Positions 42,913 through 52,820 are shown, counted from the stretch's first letter. The stretch is 64,000 nt of DNA from DATFTF01 sp963825175 (GCA_963825175.1 CAWGSA010000002.1:1116001-1180000), one strand, 5' to 3'. Numbers and translations: made by a program. The notes: generated by a model from the letters alone, not told the origin.

Positions 42913-42938
42913 CGCTCGAACCGGGCCCTGCCCCCGCC

Positions 42939-43811
42939 CTAGTCGAGCTTCAACCCCCGGAGATAGTCCCGGAACGGCTTGCCCAGGTCCTCCCGTTTCA
43001 AGGCGATTTCCACCGTCGCCTTCAGGAAGCCGAGCTTGTCCCCGGCGTCGTACCGCTTGCCTTCGAACAGGTAGCCGTCGATCGGCCCTCGCGCCAGGAG
43101 CGCCTTGAGCGCCGAGGTCAACTGGATCTCTCCGCCCACGTCCGACTGCGTGTCGGAGAGGATGTCGAAGATCTCCGGAGGCAGCAGGTACCGGCCGATG
43201 ATGGCCAGGTTGGAGGGGGCCTTCTCCGGTGCGGGCTTCTCCACCATGTCGGTGATCCGGATGATCCGATCGGCGACTCTCTCTCCCGCCACGATTCCGT
43301 ACTGGCGCGTTTCCGCGCGGGGGACTTCCTGGAGCGCAATGACCGGGTTTCCCCGCTGCTGGTAGATCCGCATCATCTGACCGATGCATGGTTCGGCCGC
43401 GTCCACGATGTCGTCTCCCAGCATCACCGCGAAGGGCACCCGGCCGACGAGATCCCGGGCCTGCAGCACCGCGTGGCCCAGTCCCAACGCGCTCTTCTGG
43501 CGCACGTAAGCGATGGGGGCGAGCTCGGAGATCTCCCGCACTTGCTCGAGCAGATCCGCCTTGCCCCGGTCTTCCAGCATTCTCTCGAGCTCGAAGGACG
43601 TGTCGAAGTGGTCCTCGATCGCGTTCTTGCCGCGCCCGGTGACGATCACGATCCGCTCGATCCCCGCGGCGCGCGCCTCCTCGACCACGTACTGGATGAG
43701 AGGGCGGTCCACCAGCGGGAGCATTTCCTTGGGCTGCGCCTTGGTGGCGGGCAGGAACCTCGTTCCCAGCCCGGCGGCTGGAAACACGGCGACGCGGACG
43801 GGAGCATGCAT
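42939..43811 (-). CDS. galU: UTP-glucose-1-phosphate uridylyltransferase
   Basis: The enzyme makes UDP-glucose for polysaccharide and LPS synthesis. The 290-residue protein has the nucleotidyltransferase signature AAGLGTRFLPATKAQPKEMLP, PLIQYVVEEA, VTGRGKNAIEDHFD and a MLGDD metal site; EKP and GRYLLPPEIF blocks are also present. ATG at 43811 is chosen; upstream codons are low complexity. It diverges from xdhC across a 114-nt gap. Confidence 0.95.
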   Translation of the reverse strand: MHAPVRVAVFPAAGLGTRFLPATKAQPKEMLPLVDRPLIQYVVEEARAAGIERIVIVTGRGKNAIEDHFDTSFELERMLEDRGKADLLEQVREISELAPIAYVRQKSALGLGHAVLQARDLVGRVPFAVMLGDDIVDAAEPCIGQMMRIYQQRGNPVIALQEVPRAETRQYGIVAGERVADRIIRITDMVEKPAPEKAPSNLAIIGRYLLPPEIFDILSDTQSDVGGEIQLTSALKALLARGPIDGYLFEGKRYDAGDKLGFLKATVEIALKREDLGKPFRDYLRGLKLD

Positions 43812-43925
43812 GGAGGGGAATACTAGAGCTATCCGCTCCGGGATGTCAGCTCTTCGCGGCGGGAAAGGCCTGCGACCGCCGCGGACGGTCGAAACGCGAG
43901 CGCCAGGGCTTAAAATGAACGGCTC

Positions 43926-44798
43926 ATGTCCGACCACGTCTTCTTCCACCGCCTGGCGCAGGAGCTCGAGGCGCGCGGGCGCCTGGCCCTGGCCTCGGTC
44001 ATCGAAACCCGGGGATCGGGCCCTTCCAAGGTCGGCCGGAGATTCCTGATCTTCGAGGGCGGGACTTTCTGGGGAACGATCGGCGGCGGGCCGTTCGAGG
44101 CTCTCGTGGTCGCCGACGCCGCCGAGCTCTTCCGCGGCGGCGGCAGAACCCGGTGGATCAAGTGGTACGACTTCTTCGAGCGGGAGATCGGTCCGGGGCA
44201 GGAGCGCGAGGCCACCAATATGATTTGCGGCGGCTCGGCCCGCGTCGTGGTGGAGCTTCTGAAAGCGGCTCCCGCGCTGATCGTTCTGGGGGGCGGGCAC
44301 GTGGGACTGGCCCTGGCGCGGCTGGGGAGCGAGCTCGGCTACGACGTGACCGTCGGCGACGATCGCGAGGACTACGCCGCCGCGCCGCGGTTCCCGGCGG
44401 GCGTTCGACCGATGCGCACCAACCGGGACTATGAGATCCCGCCCGAGGCGCTGGCCCCGGGACGGGATCTCTATGTCGCGGTCGTGACGCGCTGCTGGGA
44501 GACGGACCTGGCCGCTCTGCGCCCGTGGGTTGCGCCGGCCGCGCAGGAGGCGCGCTACCTCGGACTGATCGGGTCGGCCCGCAAGGTGCGCGGCGTCTTC
44601 GCCCGGCTGCGGCAGGAGGGAGTCTCCGAGGATCGCCTCCGCCTCGTCCGCGCGCCGATCGGACTCTCGATCGGCGCCGTGACTCCCGAAGAGATCGCGG
44701 TCGCGATCCTGGCCGAGATGACCGCGGTTCGCCGCAATGCCGGTGAGAATCGGGTCATCGGGTCATCGGGCCATCGCGTGATCGAAGAGAAGGCCTGA
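43926..44798 (+). CDS. XdhC/CoxI-family molybdenum-cofactor chaperone
   Basis: A 290-residue protein with the N-terminal XdhC/CoxI domain (ASVIETRGSGPSKVGRR, TFWGTIGGGPFEA) and a C-terminal Rossmann domain starting LIVLGGGHVGLALARL, then ARYLGLIGSARK. These proteins sulfurate and insert the cofactor into xanthine-dehydrogenase or CO-dehydrogenase-family enzymes. No such enzyme is in the window. The last residues (RVIGSSGHRVIEEKA) are encoded by a short-period repeat array. Confidence 0.9.
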   Translation: MSDHVFFHRLAQELEARGRLALASVIETRGSGPSKVGRRFLIFEGGTFWGTIGGGPFEALVVADAAELFRGGGRTRWIKWYDFFEREIGPGQEREATNMICGGSARVVVELLKAAPALIVLGGGHVGLALARLGSELGYDVTVGDDREDYAAAPRFPAGVRPMRTNRDYEIPPEALAPGRDLYVAVVTRCWETDLAALRPWVAPAAQEARYLGLIGSARKVRGVFARLRQEGVSEDRLRLVRAPIGLSIGAVTPEEIAVAILAEMTAVRRNAGENRVIGSSGHRVIEEKA

Positions 44799-44900
44799 CG
44801 CTAACAAGTTAAATATTGTATGCTCCGAATGCTGTTTCGATTGCGAGGCGCGCGGACCCGGGCCCGTGATCGCACGATCACCCGATCATCTGATCACCGG
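44748..44900. repeat. GATCGGGT-type arrays flanking the xdhC/BNR gene border
   Basis: GGGTCATC/GATCGCG units (44748-44786) make up the end of xdhC, and GATCACCCGATCATC units of opposite orientation (44868-44900) lie just before the signal peptide of the next gene. The arms are inverted relative to each other. Confidence 0.65.
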
Positions 44901-46637
44901 ATGGCCGCGGCCGCTGCCCTGCTCTGGCTTCTGCCGTCCCTCGGCGCGGCCGCGACCTGGTGGCGGCTTCCGGTGTGGGGGGCCGAGGTCCGCGTCTTCG
45001 GCGTCGACCCGTTCGAGGCCGGCCGGGTGTACTGCGGCACCTCGCGGGGGAACTTCTACGGCTCGACCGACGGGGGCGCCACGTGGACACCGCTGCGGCC
45101 GGGACCGGCGTTCCCCGGCTATGTGGTGTCCGGGCTCATCCCCGATCCGGTGGTCCCGCAGCGCCTGTGGGCCGCGCTCGAGGGTCAGTACGCGGGCGGG
45201 CTGGTGGTCAAGAGCGACGACCGCGGAGAGAACTGGACGATCCTGGCGCAGTGGAAGACGTCGATCGCCACGCGCGCGCTCGCGCTGGCGTTCGATCCCG
45301 CGCCGGTCCTCGCCGTCGGCGGCGACGATGGCGTCCGCATCTCCCGGGACGGCGGCTTGACGTGGGCGCCGTCGGGGTCCGGCACGCCCGGCCTGTACCA
45401 GGTCGAGTCCCTGGCGTTCGATCCGTCGGACCCCAACACGCTCTACGCCGGCACGTGGAGGCAGGCGTTCCGGACCAGGGACGCCGGCGCGACCTGGACG
45501 CGGATCGCCGAGGGGATGGTCCTGGACGCCACCGTCTACTCCTGGGACGTCGATCGCGCCAACCCCCGGGACGTGTGGGTCTCGACCTGCGGCTGGGTCT
45601 ACCATTCGGCCGACGGCGGCGATCGCTGGACCCGGTTCAAGAACGGCTTCACCAACCGCCGCTCTCAGGCCGTCCGCCGCGACCCGACCCGGTCGGGCGT
45701 TCTCTACGCCGCGACGGTTGGCGGACTCCACCGATCGACCGACGGCGGAGCGACCTGGAGCCGCGTCTCGCGCGAGTCGCTGGTGGTCACGGCGCTGGAG
45801 GTCGACCCGCGCAGCGGACGTCTCTTCGTCGGCACCGAAGGAGAGGGAGTCTTCACGTCCGACGACGGCGGCAAGACGCTGACCAACGGCTCGGTGGGTC
45901 TGGCCGAGGGGCGCGTCTCGGACCTCGTGTCCGATCCGAGCGATCCGTCCCGCGTCTTCTTCTTCCGGGCCTACGGAGGGGACGAGAGCGGCGTGTGGGA
46001 AGCGCAGGGAATGCGCGTCCGAAGGGTCTCGCTCGATCCGCTGCCGGCCGCGGCGTCCCTGGCCGCCTTCCGCGATGGCGGGGGCAAAACGGTCCTGGTC
46101 CTGTCGTCCTCTTCCGGCGTGCGCTTCTCGCGCGATGGCGGGCAGCGCTGGTCCGCTCCTCAGAATTCGCCCCCGGGCACCCCGATCGCTCTCTTCGGGT
46201 CCCCATTCACCGCTCCGATTCTGGTGACGTCCGCGGGCGTCTTTCGCGCGGCGGACGGCGCGAAGCGCTTCGAGGTCATTCCGGGTGCGCCCGCTTCGCC
46301 CACCGCGGCCGAGCTCCTCCTGGGCTCGGACGGTCTCCCCCTGCTCGAGGTGCGCACCGCGGAAGGGGCCGAGCGCTGGAACGGGCAGATCTGGAACGCG
46401 CACCGCCAGGGTGTTCTCAAGGGAGGGCTCTTCCTGCGCGAGACCGGAAACGCGCCGGCGGTGTCGTACAGCACGCTCGAGGACGTCGACGGAACGCTCA
46501 TCTGGCAGGAGGGAGGCAAGAAGCTCTCACTGACCGCGCCCCGCTCGGGGCTGGCTCTCGCCGCCGCGGCATCCGCGCCGGGAGGGTTGGTCTATGTCGG
46601 GACGACGGGAGACGGGCTGTATCTGTTCGAACCGTGA
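44901..46637 (+). CDS. Secreted BNR/Asp-box repeat beta-propeller protein
   Basis: At least eight S-x-D-x-G-x-T-W type Asp-box repeats (STDGGATW twice, SRDGGLTW, TRDAGATW, SADGGDRW, TSDDGGKT, SRDGGQRW) indicate a BNR or sortilin-like propeller. The ATG at 44901 starts a good signal peptide (AAAAALLWLLPSLGAAA); a longer frame from 44820 only adds array-derived codons. The protein has 578 residues. No catalytic residue of sialidases is apparent. An extracellular binding or assembly role is likely but unproven. Confidence 0.85.
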   Translation: MAAAAALLWLLPSLGAAATWWRLPVWGAEVRVFGVDPFEAGRVYCGTSRGNFYGSTDGGATWTPLRPGPAFPGYVVSGLIPDPVVPQRLWAALEGQYAGGLVVKSDDRGENWTILAQWKTSIATRALALAFDPAPVLAVGGDDGVRISRDGGLTWAPSGSGTPGLYQVESLAFDPSDPNTLYAGTWRQAFRTRDAGATWTRIAEGMVLDATVYSWDVDRANPRDVWVSTCGWVYHSADGGDRWTRFKNGFTNRRSQAVRRDPTRSGVLYAATVGGLHRSTDGGATWSRVSRESLVVTALEVDPRSGRLFVGTEGEGVFTSDDGGKTLTNGSVGLAEGRVSDLVSDPSDPSRVFFFRAYGGDESGVWEAQGMRVRRVSLDPLPAAASLAAFRDGGGKTVLVLSSSSGVRFSRDGGQRWSAPQNSPPGTPIALFGSPFTAPILVTSAGVFRAADGAKRFEVIPGAPASPTAAELLLGSDGLPLLEVRTAEGAERWNGQIWNAHRQGVLKGGLFLRETGNAPAVSYSTLEDVDGTLIWQEGGKKLSLTAPRSGLALAAAASAPGGLVYVGTTGDGLYLFEP

Positions 46638-46639
46638 GG

Positions 46640-46731
46640 ATCAGTTCGAAGTGAGGATCAGTTCAAAGTTCGAAGTTCAAAGTTCGAAGTTCGAAGTACA
46701 AGGTTCAGAGAACTTAGAACTTAGAACCCGG
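46640..46731. repeat. GTTCGAA-type short-period array between convergent genes
   Basis: Degenerate GTTCAAA/GTTCGAA units run from about 46640 to 46710 and are followed by inverted GAACTTA units (46711-46727). The array fills the space between the BNR protein stop and the DUF192 protein stop. Confidence 0.7.
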
Positions 46732-47256
46732 CTATTTGGGACTCGGAACATCCACGAACCGAATCACGCTCTCGACCTCCACCTTCTCCTTCTTCGCCAT
46801 CCCTCCCGCGATCTCGATCACGCTCGAGGCCGGCTGATCGGGACCGTAGGTCGGGCAGGGGTCGGCTTTGCACGGAGGAGTGTCCGCGGACACGAAGAGA
46901 ACTTTCCCCTCGCGGTCCATCCACACCATGTCGAGCGGGATCATTGTGTTCTTCATCCAGAACTGATGGACGGCGTTGTCGGAAAAGAGAAACAGCATCC
47001 CGGCGCGCGGAGGCAGGCTCTCCCGGAACATGAGGCCCTGGGCCTGCTCCTCCGGAGTCCGGGCCAGCTCGACTTTGTAGACCGCTCCCGACGGAAGCAT
47101 CACGCGGGGGCCCGAGACGGCGGTCGGAGAGGGGTTCGGAGGTTTGCCGGGCGCCGCTCCGCAGGCGGCGAGGGTCAGCGCGGCGGTGATGGCCGCCCAG
47201 CTCGAAGCCCATGGCGGCGCGGCGGCGGCCGGAACCGCGGTCCCGCGGTGGCTCAC
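46732..47256 (-). CDS. DUF192 lipoprotein, GTG start
   Basis: A 174-residue lipoprotein: the N-terminal hydrophobic stretch ends in a lipobox LAAC, and the mature part holds the DUF192 fold (VYKVELARTPEEQAQGLMFRES, FWMKNTMIPLDMVW, PCPTYGPDQPASSVIEI). DUF192 proteins are small periplasmic or extracytoplasmic domains of unclear function. The GTG at 47256 overlaps the PilR stop (GTGA). Location after pilR suggests co-transcription but not necessarily a pilus role. Confidence 0.85.
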   Translation of the reverse strand: MSHRGTAVPAAAAPPWASSWAAITAALTLAACGAAPGKPPNPSPTAVSGPRVMLPSGAVYKVELARTPEEQAQGLMFRESLPPRAGMLFLFSDNAVHQFWMKNTMIPLDMVWMDREGKVLFVSADTPPCKADPCPTYGPDQPASSVIEIAGGMAKKEKVEVESVIRFVDVPSPK

Positions 47257-48683
47257 GCCTCGGTGACTTCGGCGGGGCCGTCCTCGCCCTCGTAGATGTC
47301 GTCCTTCTTCACCAGGTTGTACTTCTTGGCGTAATAGCGGAACGAACGAAACGACATCCGCAGGAGCTCGGCAGCTTTGGTCTGAACGCCCTCGCAACGG
47401 TCGAGGGCCTCGCGCATGAGCCGCTTGCCGACGGCCTCCAGGTATGCCTCCAGGTTGATCCCCTCGGCCGGAAGGCTCTCGAAGTCGGGCACCCGGGTGC
47501 GCACGCCGAGCGCGATCGCCTCGGGCAGGGAGGAGACGGTGATCACGGGCCCGGCCTCCAGAGCCACCGTGCGCTCCAGTGTGTTCTCGAGCTCCCGCAC
47601 GTTGCCGGGCCAGGGATAGGCCTCCAGGAGCCGCATGGCCTCGGTGGAGATCTTCTTCTCCGGGATCTTCTGTTCCTTGCAGATCTTCCCGATGAAGTGC
47701 TGCGTCAGGGGGGCGGTGTCCTCCACCCGCGCGCGCAAGGGAGGAAGCACGATGGGAATCACGTTGATGCGATAGAACAGGTCTTCCCGGAACTTCCCCT
47801 CCGCCACCAGCGCGGCCAGATCCTTGTTCGTGGCGGCGATGATGCGCACGTCCACGCTGGTCTCCTCGTTGCCGCCGACCTTGCGGATGAGTTTCTCCTG
47901 GATGGCGCGCAGGAGCTTGACCTGCATGGTCGGAGTCGTCTCGGAGACCTCGTCCAAGAACAGGGTTCCGCCGTCCGCTTCGGAGAATAGCCCGCGCTTG
48001 TCCTTGATGGCGCCGGTGAAGGATCCGCGTTCGTGTCCGAAGAGTTCCGACTCGAGCAGCGACTCGGGCAGCGCGCCGCAATTGATCGACACGAACTTCT
48101 TGTCCTTGCGGATCGAGGTGTAGTGGATGGCCCGGGCGATCAGCTCCTTGCCCGTCCCGCTCTCGCCGGTGATCAGGACGGTGGTGGAGACCTTGCCGAT
48201 CCGCTCGATCGTGCGGAAGATCTCCTGCATGCGGGAGCCCTTGCCGATGATGTTGGCGAAGGTGTACTTGGCCGCCAGCTCCTGTTTCAGGTAGACGTTC
48301 TCGTCGAGCAGGTGCTTCTCGCCCAGCGCCCGGTCGACGATCATCGCCAGCTCTTCGACGTTGAACGGCTTGGCGATGTAGTCGACGGCTCCGGCCTTCA
48401 TGGCCTCGATCGCGTCCTGGGTCGAGGTGTGGGCGGTGATCATGATGACCGGCGTCTTCGGGCTGTCGGCCTTCACCTTGCGCAGCAGATCCAGACCGTT
48501 GCCGTCGGGCATCTTGATGTCCGACAGCACCAGGTCGGGGTTGAATCGCGCGACGGCGGCAACCCCCTCCGTGAAGGACGACGCGGTCATGGCCTCGAAG
48601 CCGCGCTTGTGGAAGAAGAACGCCAGCATGTCCCGGATGGAGGCTTCGTCGTCGACGATGAGGAGGCGCGCCGAGCTGCTCAT
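47253..48683 (-). CDS. pilR: PilR-type sigma-54-dependent response regulator
   Basis: A 476-residue NtrC-family regulator. The receiver domain has LIVDDE and phospho-acceptor Asp in LVLSDIKMPDGNG; the AAA+ domain has GESGTGKE and the sigma-54 contact loop in the GSFTGA form; a Fis-type helix-turn-helix lies near the C-terminus (TKAAELLRMSFRSFRYYAKK). It overlaps the sensor kinase gene by 4 nt, and pilC, pilT and pilB are upstream in the same direction, so control of pilus genes is likely. Confidence 0.92.
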   Translation of the reverse strand: MSSSARLLIVDDEASIRDMLAFFFHKRGFEAMTASSFTEGVAAVARFNPDLVLSDIKMPDGNGLDLLRKVKADSPKTPVIMITAHTSTQDAIEAMKAGAVDYIAKPFNVEELAMIVDRALGEKHLLDENVYLKQELAAKYTFANIIGKGSRMQEIFRTIERIGKVSTTVLITGESGTGKELIARAIHYTSIRKDKKFVSINCGALPESLLESELFGHERGSFTGAIKDKRGLFSEADGGTLFLDEVSETTPTMQVKLLRAIQEKLIRKVGGNEETSVDVRIIAATNKDLAALVAEGKFREDLFYRINVIPIVLPPLRARVEDTAPLTQHFIGKICKEQKIPEKKISTEAMRLLEAYPWPGNVRELENTLERTVALEAGPVITVSSLPEAIALGVRTRVPDFESLPAEGINLEAYLEAVGKRLMREALDRCEGVQTKAAELLRMSFRSFRYYAKKYNLVKKDDIYEGEDGPAEVTEA

Positions 48684-50338
48684 GCCGCTCCCGTCAAGGC
48701 TTCCGAGGCGTCGACGGGTTTCTCCTTCGGCACGGTGCGGGGCAGGAGCACCGTCACGGTCGTCCCCTCGCCCGGCTGCGACTCGGCGTCAATGGCGCCG
48801 CCGTGGTCCTGGACGATCCGCCGCACGATGGCCATTCCCAATCCCGTGCCGCCGTCGAAAGCGGTGGAGAACGGAGTGAAGAGCCGGGCGAGTTGCTCCT
48901 GGTTCATGCCACGACCTGTGTCGATGAATCGGATGCTATACCAAGCGTCGTCTTCCCGGCCGACCACGGTCAGGCGGCCGCCGGCGGTCATCGCCCGGAC
49001 GGCGTTCTTCGCCACGTTGTAGACGATCTGGCGGATCTGGTCGCGGTCTCCGGCCAGCATGGAAGACGACGGGGCGACGTCGACGACGATCTGGTGCGCG
49101 TCGGAGACCTCGTCAGAGAGCCGAAAGAGGTCCATGACCTCGGTGATGGTCGCCGCGACGTCGAAGAGCGCCACGCGCCGCTCCTGCGGCCGCACGAAGC
49201 GGAGAAACTCCTCGATCGTCCGCGACAGGCGTTGAGACTCGGAGACGATGATCTCCATGAGTCTCTTTTCGGCCGGACCCACGTCGAGCTCGCTGGTGAG
49301 CACCTGCACGGACCCGGAGATGGAAGCCAGGGGATTGCGGATCTCGTGCGCGATGCCCGCCGCCAGCTCGCCCACCGCGGCCAGCTGTTCGTTGAAGCGG
49401 GCGCGGCGCTCGAGCTTCTTCATCTCCGTCAGGTCCTGGAAGAGCATGAGCGTGCCCTCTTCGTCGGCGTCTTTGAGGGCTCGCAGCGAGTAGCCCAGGA
49501 TCTGGCGCGCGGCTCCTCTCTCCACCTCGATCTCCCCCCGGTACGTCTCGCGGCCCTTCGATCGGTTGCGGATCGTGTCCCAGTCGTCGGGGAAGACGAA
49601 TCCGAGCTCCGAGAGGAGCTTGCCCGAGGCCTGCTCCGGATCGATGCCCAGCAGGTCGCCGCCGGCGCGGTTGACGAACGTGACACGACGGCTGGAGTTG
49701 GTCGTCAGCAGTCCGGAGGACATGGTGGCGATGACCTTGCCGTGCAGGTCTTGAAGCCTCTGCAGGGCACGCTGCCGCACATCCAGCTCGGAACGCGCCG
49801 AACGGAGCTTGTCCGACAGGTACGAGGACATGAACGCGACGCCGTAGAAGCCGGCCACGGTAATGGCCAGGTTGTAGCGCAGCCGCGCCGACTCCCAGTC
49901 GACGGCCGGCATCAAGGGCGCCGGCGGCAGGATGCCGTAGGCCAGAAGCTGGACGACGGAGCCGTAGAGCAGCGCCGCGACCGAGGCGATGAGCACGGCC
50001 CCGGTTCGAAAGAGCAGGAAGGCGGAGCTGCCGATGACCACGAGGTACAGGAAGTTGAAGACGGAATCGGGCCCTCCCGAGGAGTAGACCAGCACGGTGA
50101 CCAGGCCGAGGTCGGCGAACAGTTGAAGGTATGCCGAGAACCGGGGCGAGAGGTGGCGCCCCACGGTCCAGTGGAAGAGCGCCAGGACGACCGCCGCCGC
50201 GTTCAAAGCGTAGAGGAAGGAGATCTCGATCTGGACGCCGGAGCCGGCCTGGACCAGGATCGCCGAGAGCAGGATGAGCAGCAGGACGACGATGCGGATC
50301 GTCGTCAGCCAGGCGATCGATCTCTTCAGCGAGTCCAA
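48680..50338 (-). CDS. pilS: PilS-type PAS sensor histidine kinase
   Basis: A 552-residue membrane kinase with about six N-terminal helices, a PAS domain (VIATMSSGLLTTNSSRRVTF), the H-box GIAHEIRNPLASISGSVQVL with phospho-acceptor His, and a GHKL ATPase with N-box VYNVAKNAVRAM and G-boxes DTGRGM and GTGLGMAI. The multi-helix sensor is the PilS plan, where the pilin itself may be the signal. It is coupled to pilR. Confidence 0.92.
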   Translation of the reverse strand: MDSLKRSIAWLTTIRIVVLLLILLSAILVQAGSGVQIEISFLYALNAAAVVLALFHWTVGRHLSPRFSAYLQLFADLGLVTVLVYSSGGPDSVFNFLYLVVIGSSAFLLFRTGAVLIASVAALLYGSVVQLLAYGILPPAPLMPAVDWESARLRYNLAITVAGFYGVAFMSSYLSDKLRSARSELDVRQRALQRLQDLHGKVIATMSSGLLTTNSSRRVTFVNRAGGDLLGIDPEQASGKLLSELGFVFPDDWDTIRNRSKGRETYRGEIEVERGAARQILGYSLRALKDADEEGTLMLFQDLTEMKKLERRARFNEQLAAVGELAAGIAHEIRNPLASISGSVQVLTSELDVGPAEKRLMEIIVSESQRLSRTIEEFLRFVRPQERRVALFDVAATITEVMDLFRLSDEVSDAHQIVVDVAPSSSMLAGDRDQIRQIVYNVAKNAVRAMTAGGRLTVVGREDDAWYSIRFIDTGRGMNQEQLARLFTPFSTAFDGGTGLGMAIVRRIVQDHGGAIDAESQPGEGTTVTVLLPRTVPKEKPVDASEALTGAA

Positions 50339-50349
50339 GGCATCAGATC

Positions 50350-50440
50350 CGATCGGGTGATCCGGCGATCCGGTGATCGGGGGATCGAACGGAGCTCGTA
50401 ACTGTCAGGCCCGAACACCCAATGGCTCGATCCCCCGATT
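50350..50440. repeat. GATCGGGT-type array with 13-nt inverted match
   Basis: Units of GATCCGGT/GATCGGGG (50350-50388) face an inverted copy (50427-50439), with a perfect 13-nt match between 50376-50388 and 50427-50439. It lies between the pilC stop and pilS start, where it may end pilC transcription or shape a shared mRNA. Confidence 0.75.
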
Positions 50441-50443
50441 CTT

Positions 50444-51646
50444 CTATCCGATCTTGTTGATCAACGTGAACATCGGCAGGTACATGGCGATGACGATTCC
50501 GCCGATGACGGTTCCCAGGATGAAGATCATGACCGGCTCGAGCAGCTTCACCAGGCCGGCCACCGCGACGTCGACCTCGTCTTCGTAGAAGTCGCCGACC
50601 TTGTTGAGCATCTGGTCGAGCGCGCCGGTTTGCTCACCGACTCCGATCATCTGAACGACCATGTTGGGAAAGACGCCCGAATCGCGCAGCGGTTCGACGA
50701 TGGTCTTGCCGCCTTCGACGCTCTTGCGCACGTCCTGAATCGCGTCCTCCACGATCGCGTTGCCGGAGGTGCGCGCCGTGATGTCGAGGCTCTCCAGGAT
50801 CGGAACGCCGGAGGACGTGAGCGTGGCCAGGGTCCGGCAGAACCGCGCGACCGCGATCTTGCGCATGATCGGCCCCAGGACCGGCACCTTCAGAACAAGT
50901 CCGTCGACGACGCGCCGGCCCGATTCCGTGGCGTACCAGCGCCGGAAGGCGAAGATTCCGGCGCCGATGCCGAGAATGAAGAAGATGAAGTAGCGCGCCA
51001 GGAAATTGGACGCGGCGATGACGACTCGGGTCGGAAAGGGAAGCTCGGCGCCCAGGCTCGTGAACAGCGCGGCGAAAGTGGGAATGACCTTGAGCAGGAT
51101 GACCGCGACGACGATGGCCGCGATCACGATGACCGCGATCGGGTAGATGAGCGCCGATTTGACCTGGGCAGCGAGCTTGACGGCCTTTTCGATGTACACC
51201 GAGAGCCGCTGCAGGATCGTGTCGAGGATACCGCCGGCCTCTCCGGCCGCGATCATGTTGGTATAGAGGTTGTTGAAGGCCTTCGGGTGACGGCGCATCG
51301 CGTCGGCCAGGGTCGAGCCGGCCTCCACGTCCTGCCGCACCTGGAGCAGGATCCTTTGAAAACTCTTGTGCTCCTGCTGATTGGCGAGGATCTCCAGGCA
51401 CTGCACCAGGGGCAGGCCGGCGTCGATCATGACGGAGAACTGACGGGTGAAGATCGCCAGGATCTTGGGCGGGACCTTCCGGCCCATCTTGGTGAGGGAG
51501 ATTTCCTTCCCGCGCTCCCGGATCCCGGTGACGACGATGTTCTGTCGCCGCAGCGAGGCGAGCGCGACGTCCTTGGTGTCCGCGGCGAGCACGCCCTCCT
51601 GGACCAGGCCGGCTCGGTTGCGTCCCTTCCAGACGTAGTTGGGCAT
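50444..51646 (-). CDS. pilC: PilC, type IV pilus inner-membrane platform protein
   Basis: A 400-residue GspF/PilC protein with two repeated T2SF domains, each ending in a membrane helix region (FTRQFSVMIDAGLPLVQCLEIL and FCRTLATLTSSGVPILESLDI), and the C-terminal YEDEVD...LEPVMIFILG block. It anchors the assembly and retraction ATPases. A repeat-rich spacer precedes pilS, so pilC may end one transcript. Confidence 0.95.
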   Translation of the reverse strand: MPNYVWKGRNRAGLVQEGVLAADTKDVALASLRRQNIVVTGIRERGKEISLTKMGRKVPPKILAIFTRQFSVMIDAGLPLVQCLEILANQQEHKSFQRILLQVRQDVEAGSTLADAMRRHPKAFNNLYTNMIAAGEAGGILDTILQRLSVYIEKAVKLAAQVKSALIYPIAVIVIAAIVVAVILLKVIPTFAALFTSLGAELPFPTRVVIAASNFLARYFIFFILGIGAGIFAFRRWYATESGRRVVDGLVLKVPVLGPIMRKIAVARFCRTLATLTSSGVPILESLDITARTSGNAIVEDAIQDVRKSVEGGKTIVEPLRDSGVFPNMVVQMIGVGEQTGALDQMLNKVGDFYEDEVDVAVAGLVKLLEPVMIFILGTVIGGIVIAMYLPMFTLINKIG

Positions 51647-51668
51647 GGCGGCTTCCCCCGTTCCTCGG

Positions 51669-52799
51669 TTACGCGCGCTTGGCGCCGGCCGCCGCGCCGG
51701 TCGCGGCCTGCGGCACGTTCAATCCCGCGCCCCGATTGATGATCTCCTGCAGCTCGTCCGGGTTGGAAGAGCGGGAGAGCGCGATTTCGAGCGTGATCAG
51801 CTTGCGGTGGTAGAGCGTGGCCAGAGACTGGTTGAAGGTTTGCATCCCGAACTTGGACTGGCCGGTCTGCATCATGGAGTAGATCTGATGGATCTTGTCC
51901 TCGCGGATCAGGTTGCGGATGGCGGCGTTGGGGACCAGAATCTCCATGGCCATCACGCGTCCCTTGCCGCTGGCCCGCTCCAGCAGCGATTGGCACATGA
52001 TCCCCTCGAGGACGAACGAGAGCTGAGTGCGGATCTGGGTCTGCTGGTGGGCCGGGAACACGTCGATGATGCGGTTGATCGAAGAGACGGCGGAGTTGGT
52101 GTGCAACGTCGCCAGGGTCAAGTGGCCGGTCTCGGCGATGCGCAGGGCCGACTCGATGGTTTCCAGGTCCCGCATCTCGCCCACCAGGACCACGTCGGGG
52201 TCTTCGCGCAGGACCGAGCGCAGCGCGTTGGGAAAGGAGTGCGTGTCGGCGTGCAGCTCGCGCTGATTGACGAGGCACTTCTTGTGGGAATGGAGAAACT
52301 CGATGGGGTCCTCGATGGTGATGATGTGGAGCTGCTTTTCCCGGTTGATGCGGTCGATCATCGCCGCGAGCGTGGTGGTCTTGCCCGAGCCCGTCGGTCC
52401 GGTCACCAGGATCAGGCCGCGGGGCTTGTCGCACAAGAGCTCGACCACCGGCGGCAGGCCGAGCTCTCGGAAACCGAGAATCTCGTACGGGATCTGCCGG
52501 TAGACGCCGGCCACGGCGCCGCGCTGCATGAAATTGTTGGCGCGGAAACGCGCCAACCCCTTGACGCCGAACGACAGGTCCAGCTCCATGTTCTCTTCGA
52601 ACCGGTGCTTCTGCGTATCGGTCAGAACCGAGTAGGACAGTTGTTTGGTCTCTGCGACGGTCAGGGGCGGGTAGGGGAGGGGAATGAGCCGGCCGTCCAA
52701 CCGCACCATCGGGGGCGAGTTGGTCGTCAGGTGAAGATCGGATGCCCCCATCTCGACCATCTGCTTCAAAAGCTGGTGCAGTGTGGTGTCGCCGGCCAT
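51669..52799 (-). CDS. pilT: PilT, type IV pilus retraction ATPase
   Basis: A 376-residue ATPase with Walker A GPTGSGKTTTLAAMID, an Asp box ITIEDPIEFLH, a His box region LTLATLHTNSAVSSINRIID, and the PilT-type AIRNLIREDK C-terminal block that corresponds to the AIRNLIRE signature needed for retraction in homologues. It lies 23 nt from pilC and upstream of it in the same direction. Confidence 0.96.
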   Translation of the reverse strand: MAGDTTLHQLLKQMVEMGASDLHLTTNSPPMVRLDGRLIPLPYPPLTVAETKQLSYSVLTDTQKHRFEENMELDLSFGVKGLARFRANNFMQRGAVAGVYRQIPYEILGFRELGLPPVVELLCDKPRGLILVTGPTGSGKTTTLAAMIDRINREKQLHIITIEDPIEFLHSHKKCLVNQRELHADTHSFPNALRSVLREDPDVVLVGEMRDLETIESALRIAETGHLTLATLHTNSAVSSINRIIDVFPAHQQTQIRTQLSFVLEGIMCQSLLERASGKGRVMAMEILVPNAAIRNLIREDKIHQIYSMMQTGQSKFGMQTFNQSLATLYHRKLITLEIALSRSSNPDELQEIINRGAGLNVPQAATGAAAGAKRA

Positions 52800-52820
52800 A
52801 GTTCTCCTAGGAAGGTCGGC